A stretch of DNA of 64,000 bases from contig DAIMKF010000008.1 of assembly GCA_036721855.1 (NCBI GenBank), positions 5,013 to 69,012 of the forward strand. The letters are read 5' to 3'. Both the position numbers and the translations under genes were made by a program. Shown here piece after piece: positions 35,022-44,253 of the stretch. Each line of letters begins with the position of its first letter. Position 1 is the first letter of the stretch. The stretch is from JAHDNZ01 sp036721855. Lineage in GTDB: Bacteria > Bacillota > DTU065. Under the pieces are notes generated by a model. It was not told the origin of the DNA. It was given only the letters and a program-made list of their open reading frames with translations, and made no database searches.

Positions 35022-36947
35022 TTACGAAAATGATATCGCTTTAGTGTAAGCCAAAAGACCACCTTTTGTTACAATGTTTAGTTGACGCTTACTTAAATTA
35101 ACCACTAGCTTGATTTCGTTTCTAGTTCTTTGGTTTGTGAGACTAACTTCACCTTGTTGGAGGGATTGTTGGAGGTTATTAAATACCAACAAATCGTTTA
35201 AGCATACGGTATCATAATCAGAGGGATTTAAAAACTCTAAAGGGAGAATGCCAAAGTTGATTAAATTTGACTTATGAATCCGAGCAAATGATTTAGCAAT
35301 AACAACTTTAACACCTAGATACATAGGTGCTAAAGCCGCATGTTCACGGCTGGAGCCTTGACCATAGTTAGAACCACCGATAATAAGACTTTGTTTGGCA
35401 TCTTTGGCTCTAGAGGCAAAATCAGGATCAATGCTGTTAAATACATATTCGCTAATGGCTGGGATATTTGAACGCAAGGGAAGAATCTTAGCTCCTGCCG
35501 GCATAATATGATCGGTTGTTATATTGTCGCCTACCTTAATAACCACTGGCAGATGCAATTGATCTAAAAGAGGTTCTCCAAGGGGTACGGGTTTGATGTT
35601 AGGGCCACGAACTACTTCAACCTCAGCAGGCGTTTTAAAAGGAGGAAGAATCAGATGATCATCAAGGAGATACTTTTTTGGTTGACTTACCGGAATATAT
35701 AAACCAAGTGTTCTGGGGTCTGTAATTTTACCGGCTAGAGCCGAAGCGGCTGCGGTTTCCGGACTTACAAGATAAACCAAAGCATCCTTTGTACCAGAGC
35801 GGCCTTCAAAGTTACGGTTAAAAGTACGCAAGGATACCGCTTTGCTTTTTGGGGCTTGCCCCATGCCTATGCACGGTCCACAAGCTGATTCTAAGATTCT
35901 TGCACCAGATGAGATCAGTTCAGCTAAAGCACCATCGCGAGCTAGCATCTCCAGCACCTGTCTTGAACCGCAGGAGATAACCAGACTGACATTGGGGTGA
36001 ATAGTTTTGCCTTTCAGTATTTCAGCTACCCGCTTCATATCGGTAAACGATGAATTAGTGCAACTGCCGATAGCTACTTGGTCAACCTTGAGATCTATAT
36101 TTTTAACAGGTTGAATATTGTCCGGTGAGTGAGGACAGGCAGCCAGGGGTTCTAATTTAGCTAAATCAATTTCAATGATCTCATCATAGGTCGCATCTTT
36201 ATCGGCTGAAAGTTCCACAAAATCATTCTCTCGCCCTTGAGCCTTAAGAAAAAGTCTTGTTATTTCATCTGAGGGAAAGATTGATGTAGTTGCGCCAAGC
36301 TCTGCTCCCATATTGGTAATGGTTGCTCTTTCCGGTACAGTTAAAGTGGCTACCCCCTCGCCACCATATTCTATGATTTTATTGACACCGCCTTTTACTG
36401 TTAACAAGGAAAGGAGGTGTAAGATGATATCCTTGGCGGAGACCCAAGGTTGTAAACGATTTTTTAGTTCAATCCGTACAATTTTGGGCATTGTTAGATA
36501 AAAAGCCCGACCAGCCATTGCCACAGCAACATCTAAGCCACCTGCTCCAATTGAGAGCATACCTATACCACCGTTAGTCGGTGTATGACTATCAGAACCT
36601 AATAAAGTCTTACCTGGTTTACCAAACCTTTCGAGATGGACCTGATGGCAGATGCCATTGCCTGGTTTGCTAAAATAAATCCCATATTTAGCAGCTACGG
36701 TTTGTAAGAAAATATGATCGTCAGCATTTCTAAAATCAGATTGTAAAGTATTATGGTCAACATAACTAACTGACAACTCTGTTTTTACCTTGGGGATTCC
36801 CAGAGCTTCAAATTGAAGATAAGCCATAGTACCGGTAGCATCCTGGGTCAGAGTTTGATCGATCTTGATAGCGATCTCTGTACCTGTTATCATATCTCCA
36901 AAAGCAAGATGTGATTTAATAATTTTTTGCGTTACATTTAAGCCCAT
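35022..36947 (-). CDS. Aconitate hydratase
   Basis: 641 residues. [4Fe-4S] ligands in IGSCTNSSFTDMK and the later SACGPCIGMGQAPKS (Cys-x-x-Cys), LLGSDSHTPTNGGIGMLSIG near residue 115 and the swivel-domain signature GGSNYGQGSSREHAALAPMYLG near 550. Converts citrate to isocitrate. Its length matches the short Aquifex/Clostridia-type aconitases. ATG at 36947 with GGGAGG eight bases ahead. With the isocitrate dehydrogenase at 40.7 kb it makes 2-oxoglutarate. Confidence 0.93.
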   Translation of the reverse strand: MGLNVTQKIIKSHLAFGDMITGTEIAIKIDQTLTQDATGTMAYLQFEALGIPKVKTELSVSYVDHNTLQSDFRNADDHIFLQTVAAKYGIYFSKPGNGICHQVHLERFGKPGKTLLGSDSHTPTNGGIGMLSIGAGGLDVAVAMAGRAFYLTMPKIVRIELKNRLQPWVSAKDIILHLLSLLTVKGGVNKIIEYGGEGVATLTVPERATITNMGAELGATTSIFPSDEITRLFLKAQGRENDFVELSADKDATYDEIIEIDLAKLEPLAACPHSPDNIQPVKNIDLKVDQVAIGSCTNSSFTDMKRVAEILKGKTIHPNVSLVISCGSRQVLEMLARDGALAELISSGARILESACGPCIGMGQAPKSKAVSLRTFNRNFEGRSGTKDALVYLVSPETAAASALAGKITDPRTLGLYIPVSQPKKYLLDDHLILPPFKTPAEVEVVRGPNIKPVPLGEPLLDQLHLPVVIKVGDNITTDHIMPAGAKILPLRSNIPAISEYVFNSIDPDFASRAKDAKQSLIIGGSNYGQGSSREHAALAPMYLGVKVVIAKSFARIHKSNLINFGILPLEFLNPSDYDTVCLNDLLVFNNLQQSLQQGEVSLTNQRTRNEIKLVVNLSKRQLNIVTKGGLLAYTKAISFS

Positions 36948-37060
36948 TCGTTGCACCTCCCGGAAAAAGATTGTTTTTATAATTTTACCTGAGAAAGGGC
37001 ATACTTCCTATCCCTAAAAAGTGTATACTTGATTAAGAGAAATATTTAGGAGTGAGATCT

Positions 37061-37522
37061 TTGGAAATAGCTCTTTTTGAGCCTGAGATTCCTCAAAACA
37101 CAGGTAATATAGCACGTCTTACAGCTGCTAGTGGAGTTAGTCTTAATTTAGTTGGTGCTTTGGGCTTCCATCTTAGTGATAAGCTTGTTAAAAGAGCAGG
37201 TATGGATTATATTAATTTAGCTTCTATCGAGCGAACTCTTACTCTTGAGGAGTTGTACCAGAAAAAGAAAAGTGGGCGTATTTGGCTTGCAACTACCAAA
37301 GGCACCCAGCGTTACAGCGATGTGGAATATAGCATGGAAGATACTATAATGTTTGGTCCTGAAAGCCGTGGACTTCCTAAAGATTTGCTTAATGCTCACC
37401 CCAATGATTGCATCCGAATTCCTATGTTTGAAGAGATTCGCTCATTGAATTTAGCTACCTCTGTAGCGATAATTCTCTACGAAGCTCTAAGGCAGCTAGA
37501 TTTCCCTAGACTTTTTCCTTAA
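37061..37522 (+). CDS. trmL: tRNA (cytidine/uridine-34-2'-O)-methyltransferase, SPOUT family
   Basis: 153 residues. Begins MEIALFEPEIPQNTGNIARL, then KSGRIWLATTKG, FGPESRGLPKDLL and the knot signature RIPMFEEIRSLNLATSVAIILYEALRQ. This is the TrmL (YibK) pattern: 2'-O-methylation of the wobble base of leucine tRNAs. TTG start at 37061, AGGAG nine bases before. Its end overlaps the convergent ECF gene by 17 bases. Confidence 0.9.
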   Translation: MEIALFEPEIPQNTGNIARLTAASGVSLNLVGALGFHLSDKLVKRAGMDYINLASIERTLTLEELYQKKKSGRIWLATTKGTQRYSDVEYSMEDTIMFGPESRGLPKDLLNAHPNDCIRIPMFEEIRSLNLATSVAIILYEALRQLDFPRLFP

Positions 37523-38021
37523 GTGAATCTTTACTAGATGGTACTAGACCGTTTTGGAGTAAAAAGAACAAAGTTGCGGTTATAATTGGGTAGTGAATAG
37601 CCCTAGAAGAGAGTCTGCCCGGCAGAAGTACAAGATAAGCTTTTCCTGTTATCATGCTTAGCCAGACTGTATTAAGTAAAACATGGCAAAGAAGTTCGGT
37701 TAGAGCAATGGTAAGGATTAAGTTTACCAATGAATGTTTCTTCTTTCTAAGCAAAAATCCCGGAAGAAAACCTACGAGTGCTGTTGTAAGAGTAAAGCCG
37801 GGGAAATAAGCACCACCCATAGGATTAATTAAAAAGCCAACTAAATCGGCAACAGCTCCAGTGGCTAGGCCATATAAAGGGCCTAGAGCAATCCCGGATA
37901 ACATAATGGGTATAGTTCCAAGTGAAATGCGAATTACACCAAGATTAATACCAAAAAATCTTGTGAGTACAACAGCTATGGCAGAAAGTAAACTTGCAGA
38001 GATGAGATTTCTTGTCTTCAA
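37506..38021 (-). CDS. ECF transporter S component, folate (FolT)-like
   Basis: 171 residues, about six membrane helices. ISLGTIPIMLSGIALGPLYGLATGAVADLVGFL near residue 45 and NTVWLSMITGKAYLVLLPGRLSSR near the end are typical of the folate-family S components, which bind vitamin and dock on a shared EcfAAT module. No EcfA/EcfT gene is in the window, as is usual for group II S components. TTG start at 38021 chosen from AAGGGGTGA ahead of it. Folate is a family-based guess. Confidence 0.78.
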   Translation of the reverse strand: MKTRNLISASLLSAIAVVLTRFFGINLGVIRISLGTIPIMLSGIALGPLYGLATGAVADLVGFLINPMGGAYFPGFTLTTALVGFLPGFLLRKKKHSLVNLILTIALTELLCHVLLNTVWLSMITGKAYLVLLPGRLSSRAIHYPIITATLFFLLQNGLVPSSKDSLKEKV

Positions 38022-38183
38022 TGTAATCACCCCTTTTGACGAATCTGTTAAGCTCAATTATACCACAGGTCCAAACCTAAAAAATAGTTTAAATAAAAAG
38101 ACTTTGTGGAAAGCCCAGCTAAAATGCGATTCTTGGTTGACTCAGAGCAGTTAAAAGTGATAAACTTATTCTGATATTTATGG

Positions 38184-38209
38184 TTTAAAGCCACACTGTG
38201 GGCTTTTTT
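38184..38209 (+). terminator. Hairpin with T-run upstream of ackA
   Basis: AAAGCC/GGCTTT stem with the inner ACAC/GTG and seven T residues. No plus-strand gene ends near it (trmL stops 660 bases earlier), so it may end a small transcript or act as a leader attenuator of ackA. Confidence 0.45.
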
Positions 38210-38269
38210 TACTGTATTTCAACTGTATTTCATTTAGAAGTAATAAATTAAAAGACAGGAGAGTCGGCA

Positions 38270-39469
38270 ATGAATATACTGGTTATTAACAGTGGCAGTT
38301 CGTCCTTAAAATATAAACTTTTTGATATGGACGAAGAAAAAGTTCTCGTAAGTGGTGTAGCAGAAAGAATTGGTGGGGAACACTCCTTTATTAAACATGA
38401 AAACGATGAAAAGACCATTATTAATGTTGACTTACCTAATCATAAAGCAGCCTTGAAGGAAGTTCTAAATTTACTTATGGATACAAAACTGGGAGCTATT
38501 AAGAATCTCTCTGAAATAGATGCTGTGGGACATAGAATTCTGCACGGACAAGAAGCCTTTTCGGAATCTGTAATTTTGGATCAAGAGAAAGTAGAAACCC
38601 TCAAAGGTTTTATAGAAATGGGTCCTTTGCATATGCCAGCTAATATAGGAGGTATCGAAGCTTGTTTTAGCTTAATGCCGGATACTCCCCAGATTGGAGC
38701 TTTTGATACGGCGTTTCATGCTACAATCCCTGCTAAAGCTCATTTATATGCACTGCCTTACGAGTTATATGAAAAGTATAAGATTCGTCGCTATGGTTTT
38801 CATGGTACAAGCCATAAATATGTAGCCAATAAAGCTGCCAAATTTCTTAAAAAACCTCTTGAAAGTTTGAAAATGATTACTCTTCATCTTGGCAATGGCT
38901 CGTCGGTAGCCGCTGTTAAAGATGGGAAATGTATAGATACATCAATGGGCTTTACTCCCTTGGAAGGTCTTGTTATGGGGACACGTTGTGGTGATATGGA
39001 TCCTGCCATTGTACCATTTATTGGTAAAAAACTTAACATGACACCTGATGAAGTCGATGAACTAATGAATAAACAAAGTGGTCTTAAAGGCTTTACAGGA
39101 ATTTCTAACGATATGAGAGACATCCAGCAAGCCAAAAAAGAAGGAAACAAACTGGCTCAGCTGGTCTATGAGATGTTTATTTATAGAATTGTCAAGTATA
39201 TTGGTGCCTATACAACTGCCTTAGGTGGTTTAGATGTAATGGTATTTACCGCTGGTATTGGTGAGAATGACTACCAAGCCAGAAAAGATATTTGTGAGAA
39301 ACTAGGTTTTATGGGTGTTAAGATCGACGAGAAACTGAATGACGGTTTAAGAGGTAAGGAGACTCGTCTTACAGCCGCAGATTCAAAGGTAGAAGTTTTA
39401 TTAATACCAACTAACGAAGAATTATCTATTGCCCTAGATACCTATAGATTGGTCAATAACAAAAAATAA
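38270..39469 (+). CDS. ackA: Acetate kinase
   Basis: 399 residues with the family signatures VINSGSSSLKYKLFD at the N-terminus, VGHRILHGQEAF near residue 85, HLGNGSSVAAVKDGK near 205 and FTAGIGENDYQARKDI near 325. Makes ATP from acetyl phosphate, the main substrate-level phosphorylation step of fermenters. No phosphotransacetylase gene adjoins it here. AGGAGAG lies eight bases before the ATG. Confidence 0.96.
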   Translation: MNILVINSGSSSLKYKLFDMDEEKVLVSGVAERIGGEHSFIKHENDEKTIINVDLPNHKAALKEVLNLLMDTKLGAIKNLSEIDAVGHRILHGQEAFSESVILDQEKVETLKGFIEMGPLHMPANIGGIEACFSLMPDTPQIGAFDTAFHATIPAKAHLYALPYELYEKYKIRRYGFHGTSHKYVANKAAKFLKKPLESLKMITLHLGNGSSVAAVKDGKCIDTSMGFTPLEGLVMGTRCGDMDPAIVPFIGKKLNMTPDEVDELMNKQSGLKGFTGISNDMRDIQQAKKEGNKLAQLVYEMFIYRIVKYIGAYTTALGGLDVMVFTAGIGENDYQARKDICEKLGFMGVKIDEKLNDGLRGKETRLTAADSKVEVLLIPTNEELSIALDTYRLVNNKK

Positions 39470-39487
39470 ACTAGGAGTGAGGAAACA

Positions 39488-40069
39488 TTGAACTCATTAA
39501 AGAGGCTTGTTTTAGAGTGCAGTAAAGAGCTTGTTTCTCTTTCACTTGTTAAAGCTACCTCAGGCAATGTTTCTCTGCGAGACAAAAACAGATTTTTTAT
39601 TACACCATCCGGGTATCCTTTGCATAGTTTATCAGAAGATTTAATCGTCGAGATCAATTCTTCCGGGCAAGCTTTAGAAGAAAAAACCGGACCTTTTGGA
39701 TTATTAAAACCATCGATGGAGACTCAATTACACCTCGCTATATATAATGCACATCCTGAGGCTAAAGCTATTGTTCATGCCCATCCTCTTTATGCTACAA
39801 TTATAGGAACATATATACCTCTAAAACCTTTGACTTATGAAGCAGCAGCTTTTATAGAACCCATTGACTATGTACCACCATTGCAGCCAGGGAGTAAGGA
39901 ATTAGCAGCCTATGTTGGTAAGACAACTGCGTCAGTTATTGTCCTTAAAAACCATGGTGTGGTAGTGTGGGGAGACAATTCTAAGGAATGTATCTTCAAG
40001 ATGCAGGTTATGGAAGAAAACGCAAAGCAGACTTATATTGCCAATACCATGGGTGTTCTGCCAAAGTGA
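39488..40069 (+). CDS. Class II aldolase/adducin family protein
   Basis: 193 residues. ATSGNVSLRDKNRFFITPSG near residue 25, zinc ligands HAHP (about residue 97) and the distal His in VIVLKNHGVVVWGD (about 155), catalytic Glu in YEAAAFIEP region. Related to L-fuculose-phosphate and L-ribulose-phosphate aldolase/epimerase, and methylthioribulose dehydratase; the exact substrate cannot be read. TTG start at 39488 after AGGAGTGAGG, 18 bases after ackA. Confidence 0.83.
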   Translation: MNSLKRLVLECSKELVSLSLVKATSGNVSLRDKNRFFITPSGYPLHSLSEDLIVEINSSGQALEEKTGPFGLLKPSMETQLHLAIYNAHPEAKAIVHAHPLYATIIGTYIPLKPLTYEAAAFIEPIDYVPPLQPGSKELAAYVGKTTASVIVLKNHGVVVWGDNSKECIFKMQVMEENAKQTYIANTMGVLPK

Positions 40070-40117
40070 TAAGGTTATTTATTTTTCTTAATATATAAAA
40101 AGGAGTAAGAAAAACTG

Positions 40118-40633
40118 ATGAAACGCTTAGCTTATCTTGGTCTTAGTGTCGCATTGGTTTGTATTGCCACTATGATAATTCAGGTACCAATTCCGGCTAC
40201 CAAAGGGTTTCTTAATTTAGGAGATAGTATTATTATGGTTTTGGCTGTTGTGTTTGGCGCAAGATTTGGAGGAATCTCAGGAGCAGTTGGCTCTGCTTTG
40301 GCAGATGTTTTATCTGGCTATGCCTATTGGGCACCGTGGACTTTTATTATTAAAGGCTTAGAAGGCTTGATTGTTGGACTTATTGTTTCAAAGTCATTTC
40401 AAAAGAAAACGGCCTTTAATTTTAGGACAACTATAGGAATTGGTGTAGGTTCAATGGTAATGGCTTTCGGCTATTTATTTGCGGGGGCAATAATGTATGG
40501 CTGGGCAGCGTCCTGGACAGATATGCCAGCTAATCTGGTTCAAGGTATTGGCAGCGCAGTTATTTCCCTGCCGGTGCTGTATGCTTTAAGGAGAATGCCT
40601 TTTTTCAATAAGAGCTTTGAGACGAAAAACTAA
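40118..40633 (+). CDS. ECF transporter S component
   Basis: 171 residues, five to six membrane helices; FLNLGDSIIMVLAVVFGARFGGISGAVGSALADVLSGYAYWAPWTFIIKGLEG is the conserved substrate-side stretch of the YpdP/HmpT-type S components. Vitamin or precursor uptake through a shared EcfAAT; ligand unknown. AAAAAGGAG precedes the ATG. Second S component within 2.6 kb. Confidence 0.78.
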   Translation: MKRLAYLGLSVALVCIATMIIQVPIPATKGFLNLGDSIIMVLAVVFGARFGGISGAVGSALADVLSGYAYWAPWTFIIKGLEGLIVGLIVSKSFQKKTAFNFRTTIGIGVGSMVMAFGYLFAGAIMYGWAASWTDMPANLVQGIGSAVISLPVLYALRRMPFFNKSFETKN

Positions 40634-40664
40634 ATGATAAATTAAGTAGAAAGAGGGGTAAAAA

Positions 40665-41711
40665 ATGCATCTGGTTAGCTTAATACCTGGAGATGGAATT
40701 GGTCCTGAGATAACAGAAGCAGTTAAGGAAATTATGGCCAGCGCTAAAGCGCCAATTAAATGGGAACCGGTACTTGCCGGGCAAACAGCTTTGGAAAATG
40801 AGGCTGATCTTTTACCCCTTAAAACATTACAATCTTTAACCAAGAACAAAGTAGCACTTAAGGGGCCTTTAACAACACCAATCGGGACAGGATTTCGCAG
40901 TGTCAATGTTTCGCTTAGACAAAAGTTCGATTTATATGCTTGTGTGCGTCCTTATAAATCTATGCCCGGTGTTTCTTCTCACTATAATAATGTTGATATT
41001 GTTGTTATAAGAGAGAATACCGAGGATCTTTATAAAGGGATAGAATTTGCACCCGGTTCACCTGAAGTTGCTATGATAACCGAAATGAGTAGGGGAATGG
41101 TAGCTACCGATGCAGCAGTAGCTGTAAAAGCTATTAGTGGCAAAGCTTCAAGGCGTATTGCCAAGTATGCCTTTGAATATGCTAAGACTACAGGACGGAA
41201 AAAAGTAACAGCTTCTGCGAAAGCGAATATTATGAAATTTACAGACGGACTTTTCTATAAGGCTGCAAAAGAGGTAGCTAAAGATTATAAGGAAATTGAA
41301 TATAATGAAGTTTTGGTAGATGCACTATGCATGAAGCTTGTGCAAGATCCCAACCAATTTGATATCCTTTTGCTACCAAACCTTTATGGAGATATTGTCT
41401 CAGACCTAGTAGCTGGTCTAGTTGGCGGTCTTGGTATGGCTCCCGGAGCTAATATAGGTACTAAAATGGCGATCTTTGAAGCTACTCATGGTTCGGCACC
41501 TGATATTGCTGGCAAGGATCTGGCTAATCCTACAGGATTACTCCTATCAGCCATTATGATGCTAGACTATTTAGGGGAGAATGATATTGCCAGAAAGATT
41601 GAAAGGGCTGTTTATATAGTTTTAAAAGATGGTAAAGAAGTTACTAAAGATCTCAATCCCAGAGGTGTAGCGACATCCAAAATGACTAAGGCAATTATTA
41701 AAGCGCTTTAG
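40665..41711 (+). CDS. Isocitrate dehydrogenase, NAD type (isocitrate/isopropylmalate family)
   Basis: 348 residues. LIPGDGIGPEITEAV, substrate segment SVNVSLRQKFDLYACVRP, IRENTEDLYKGIE, and NLYGDIVSDLVAGLVGGLGMAPGANIG. The SxNxxLR loop is that of isocitrate dehydrogenase, not isopropylmalate dehydrogenase. HGSAPDIAGKD carries Asp at the cofactor site, favouring NAD. Forms 2-oxoglutarate, which korAB could oxidise further. ATG with AGAGGGG eight bases ahead. Confidence 0.88.
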   Translation: MHLVSLIPGDGIGPEITEAVKEIMASAKAPIKWEPVLAGQTALENEADLLPLKTLQSLTKNKVALKGPLTTPIGTGFRSVNVSLRQKFDLYACVRPYKSMPGVSSHYNNVDIVVIRENTEDLYKGIEFAPGSPEVAMITEMSRGMVATDAAVAVKAISGKASRRIAKYAFEYAKTTGRKKVTASAKANIMKFTDGLFYKAAKEVAKDYKEIEYNEVLVDALCMKLVQDPNQFDILLLPNLYGDIVSDLVAGLVGGLGMAPGANIGTKMAIFEATHGSAPDIAGKDLANPTGLLLSAIMMLDYLGENDIARKIERAVYIVLKDGKEVTKDLNPRGVATSKMTKAIIKAL

Positions 41712-41726
41712 TATCATGATTGATTT

Positions 41727-41757
41727 TAGCGTAGGCTCCAAAGAGGCTGCGCTAATT
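41727..41757 (+). terminator. Probable terminator after isocitrate dehydrogenase
   Basis: TTAGCG and CGCTAA arms with additional pairing around a CAAAGA loop; T-rich tail is short. Moderate support. Confidence 0.5.
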
Positions 41758-41908
41758 ATTTGCAAAAAAGGCCTTAAAGTGCTTATAATAAAGGAAAAAG
41801 GACACTTTAAAATTAACAGCTTTATTTAAACCCAGTAGATATTTCTTGTAACGTATATCCTAAAAGCAGCTTGACTTTTTTGTTATGCTATAAACGGAGG
41901 AATGTAAG

Positions 41909-43354
41909 ATGGTTGACTCCAGATCGGATTATTTGACTGCTTGCTGGCAAGAGAAAGTTCGGCAAGCAGCATCTCAGATGATAACATGCCGTGTGTTTAC
42001 GGCATTTAACACTAATGTTGATGTAGTAGTCCATGTAAACAATGAAAACCTTAACTGTATTCTAGAGAAAAACCCGGCTCTTAAAAAGAAAAAGCTTACG
42101 AGAGACTTTACTCGTCAAGCTGATGTTATCGATACTCCTGAATCTTTTATAACTATGTTGCTAGGAGCCATGCAAAAAGGGAAGTCACTTTATGCACTGA
42201 CTAACTGTAACGGATTTTTAATGTGGTTAGAAGAGTCATTTAGTGAGGCTAAGGAGATTCTAGGGGGACAGGCAGGAATTGTTGCCAACCAAATTAGTTC
42301 ACTTAATGCTCAGGCTGTTGTCTATTCTCGTTTACTGTCACCAAAACAAGCAGCTCTTTTTAGAGATGATGTTTTAGCACCTAAGATAGAAAACAACCAG
42401 CTAATTTTAGATGCGGTTAAAAAGGTTTCAAGCCCTACCGATCAATGCAAAATAAACTGGATCTTTGAATATGCAAAAGGGATAACCATTAAATTTGGTG
42501 AGATAACAATTACCACCCCAAGAGCTAATAGAGTTATTTTAGCTACCAGACCAAAAAATGCTATTATGTCTTTTCCTGATGAAATGATGTCTTATCTGCC
42601 TCAGCTAGGTAAGCAAATCGATTTGGCCTTTATGGCAGGATATCATTATATTTCCGAGAATAACCCGGATGGAAGAAATTATCAGGAGTTCTTAGAAAAA
42701 GCCATAAAAGAGATCGAAGCTTTACGTGAAGAAAATCCCAAACTTGCTTTCCATTATGAATATGTACCTATGAAAGCGAGAAATCTAGAAGCAAAAACTT
42801 TAGCTTTAATTGGCGATGCAGTTGAAAGTTTTGGTATTAACGAGAATGAGATTAAACTTGTTTTAGATGATTTTAATTTCCTGGAAGAAAGAAAAGCTCT
42901 TGAAACTTCGGAAAGAGCCTATACACTTTACAAGGCAGCTTTGCCTATATTCAGAAAGATGAGCTTAAAAAGACTCCATGTTCATAATCTAGGTTACTAT
43001 GTAGTTATTATCGCTAAATCGTACCATGTCTCTCCTGAAAGATGTCGAGAAGCTTGTCTGTATGCTTCTTGTGTAAATGCTCTTAAAGCTAAATATGGCG
43101 GTTATGTCTTGGCGGATAAGTTAAAAGAGGCCGGAAATTATCCTTTATCTAGCATTGGCTTTAAGCAGCTTAAGGGAATCAAGGAAGAACTTAACCTAAC
43201 CGATGATTTTTTATCTACCGGTATCTATGAAGGTGATGATCACTATCTTTTAGTGGTTCCTGCTCATGTAATTGCAAATCCAGTAAGTACGGTAGGAATG
43301 GGGGATACAATTTCATCAACTTCGTTTGCTTTAGAGTATAGTGAAAAGAGGTAG
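41909..43354 (+). CDS. ADP-dependent sugar kinase (ADP-glucokinase/phosphofructokinase family)
   Basis: 481 residues in the ADP_PFK_GK family of the ribokinase superfamily: FTAFNTNVDVVVHV near residue 30, FMAGYHYISE near 230, HVHNLGYYVVII near 350, and the catalytic NPVSTVGMGDTISS near residue 465 (GxGD base). Such enzymes phosphorylate glucose or fructose-6-phosphate with ADP instead of ATP and are typical of Euryarchaeota and animals, occurring only patchily in bacteria. It stands alone upstream of smpB; ATG after CGGAGGAATG. Glucose versus fructose-6-phosphate is not decided by the sequence. Confidence 0.87.
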   Translation: MVDSRSDYLTACWQEKVRQAASQMITCRVFTAFNTNVDVVVHVNNENLNCILEKNPALKKKKLTRDFTRQADVIDTPESFITMLLGAMQKGKSLYALTNCNGFLMWLEESFSEAKEILGGQAGIVANQISSLNAQAVVYSRLLSPKQAALFRDDVLAPKIENNQLILDAVKKVSSPTDQCKINWIFEYAKGITIKFGEITITTPRANRVILATRPKNAIMSFPDEMMSYLPQLGKQIDLAFMAGYHYISENNPDGRNYQEFLEKAIKEIEALREENPKLAFHYEYVPMKARNLEAKTLALIGDAVESFGINENEIKLVLDDFNFLEERKALETSERAYTLYKAALPIFRKMSLKRLHVHNLGYYVVIIAKSYHVSPERCREACLYASCVNALKAKYGGYVLADKLKEAGNYPLSSIGFKQLKGIKEELNLTDDFLSTGIYEGDDHYLLVVPAHVIANPVSTVGMGDTISSTSFALEYSEKR

Positions 43355-43390
43355 TATCCTTAGTTTATATAAGAAAGCGAGGTGGCTTTT

Positions 43391-43855
43391 ATGCGTGAAA
43401 TAAAAAAAGTTGCTGTAAATCGCAAAGCTCGACATGAATACTTCATTGAAGATACTCTTGAAGCGGGTCTTGTTTTACAAGGCACAGAGGTTAAATCGTT
43501 ACGACTTGGCCGCTGTAATATGCAGGATGCATATGCAGCTATCAAAAAAGGCGAAGTTTTTATCCATAATATGCATATTAGCCCCTATGATCAAGGAAAT
43601 ATTTATAATCATGATCCTTTAAGACCTAAAAAGGTTTTATTAAATAAAAAACAGATTAGAACTTTAATCGGGAAGACACAACAAGAAGGTTATACTCTTA
43701 TTCCTTTGGAGATCTATTTCAACGAAAGAAACTGGGCTAAAGTTATCTTGGCTCTTGCTAAAGGTAAGAAACTTTATGATAAAAGAGAGGATATAGCCAA
43801 AAGAGATATTAAGCGACAAGCAGAACGTGTGGTTAAAGAGCGCAATGCATATTGA
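43391..43855 (+). CDS. smpB: SsrA-binding protein
   Basis: 154 residues: VAVNRKARHEYFIEDTLEAGLVLQGTEVKSLR, HNMHISPYDQGN, LAKGKKLYDKREDIAKRD and the basic tail. It escorts tmRNA to stalled ribosomes. ATG at 43391 with CGAGGTGG ahead. The tmRNA gene starts 35 bases after its stop. Confidence 0.96.
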   Translation: MREIKKVAVNRKARHEYFIEDTLEAGLVLQGTEVKSLRLGRCNMQDAYAAIKKGEVFIHNMHISPYDQGNIYNHDPLRPKKVLLNKKQIRTLIGKTQQEGYTLIPLEIYFNERNWAKVILALAKGKKLYDKREDIAKRDIKRQAERVVKERNAY

Positions 43856-43890
43856 CATAAGTCGAGATAACCACTAGTATTATATTGCAG

Positions 43891-44252
43891 GGGGGCGATT
43901 TGGCTTCGACGGGAAGTTACGATGGTAGTCGCAGCGAGCCGAGTTTTCCGCAAGCTCGTTAAAAAGGCGGAAGCGTTTATAAACGCCGATAATAATTTAG
44001 CTTACGCTGCTTAATTAAAAGCAGCTGTCCTTAGATAGTTTATCTGTGGCTATCTAAAGGGCATCAAATTAACAGGTTGCCGTTTAGCCATTACCTGTGG
44101 GCGAAGACGAAAGATTTTTACAGGTGTAGTGACAAAGGAGCCTGTCTGGTGGCGTTCTTTGAAGCGAAAATAATTAAGTAGCCAGACTATGCTCGTAGAC
44201 GGGACTATGGTCGTCTTTTCGGACGTGGGTTCGACACCCACCGCCTCCACCA
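43891..44252 (+). ncRNA. ssrA: Transfer-messenger RNA (tmRNA)
   Basis: Acceptor stem GGGGGCG (43891) pairs with CGCCTCC before the encoded CCA end (44250-44252). The 5' end has the tmRNA-specific TTTGGCTTCGACGGG, and the 3' end the T-arm GGGTTCGACACCC. A resume codon GCC at 43985 opens the tag frame ADNNLAYAA, stop TAA at 44012-44014; the TAAAC before GCC fits the usual resume context. It rescues stalled ribosomes and marks proteins for proteolysis. The tag ends AYAA rather than the common ALAA. Its 3' end is an integration site (see the direct repeats). Confidence 0.96.
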
Positions 44253-44253
44253 T
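44240..44253 (+). repeat. attL-like direct repeat at the ssrA 3' end
   Basis: ACCGCCTCCACCAT covers the last 13 bases of ssrA plus one. An identical copy lies at 47015-47028. It marks where a mobile element recombined into the gene, leaving tmRNA intact. Confidence 0.85.

Noticed and set aside
44050..44253. Minus-strand open frame inside ssrA starting MVEAVGVEPTSEKTT
   Set aside because: This is the well-known false translation of an RNA gene read backwards; the tmRNA is certain here.
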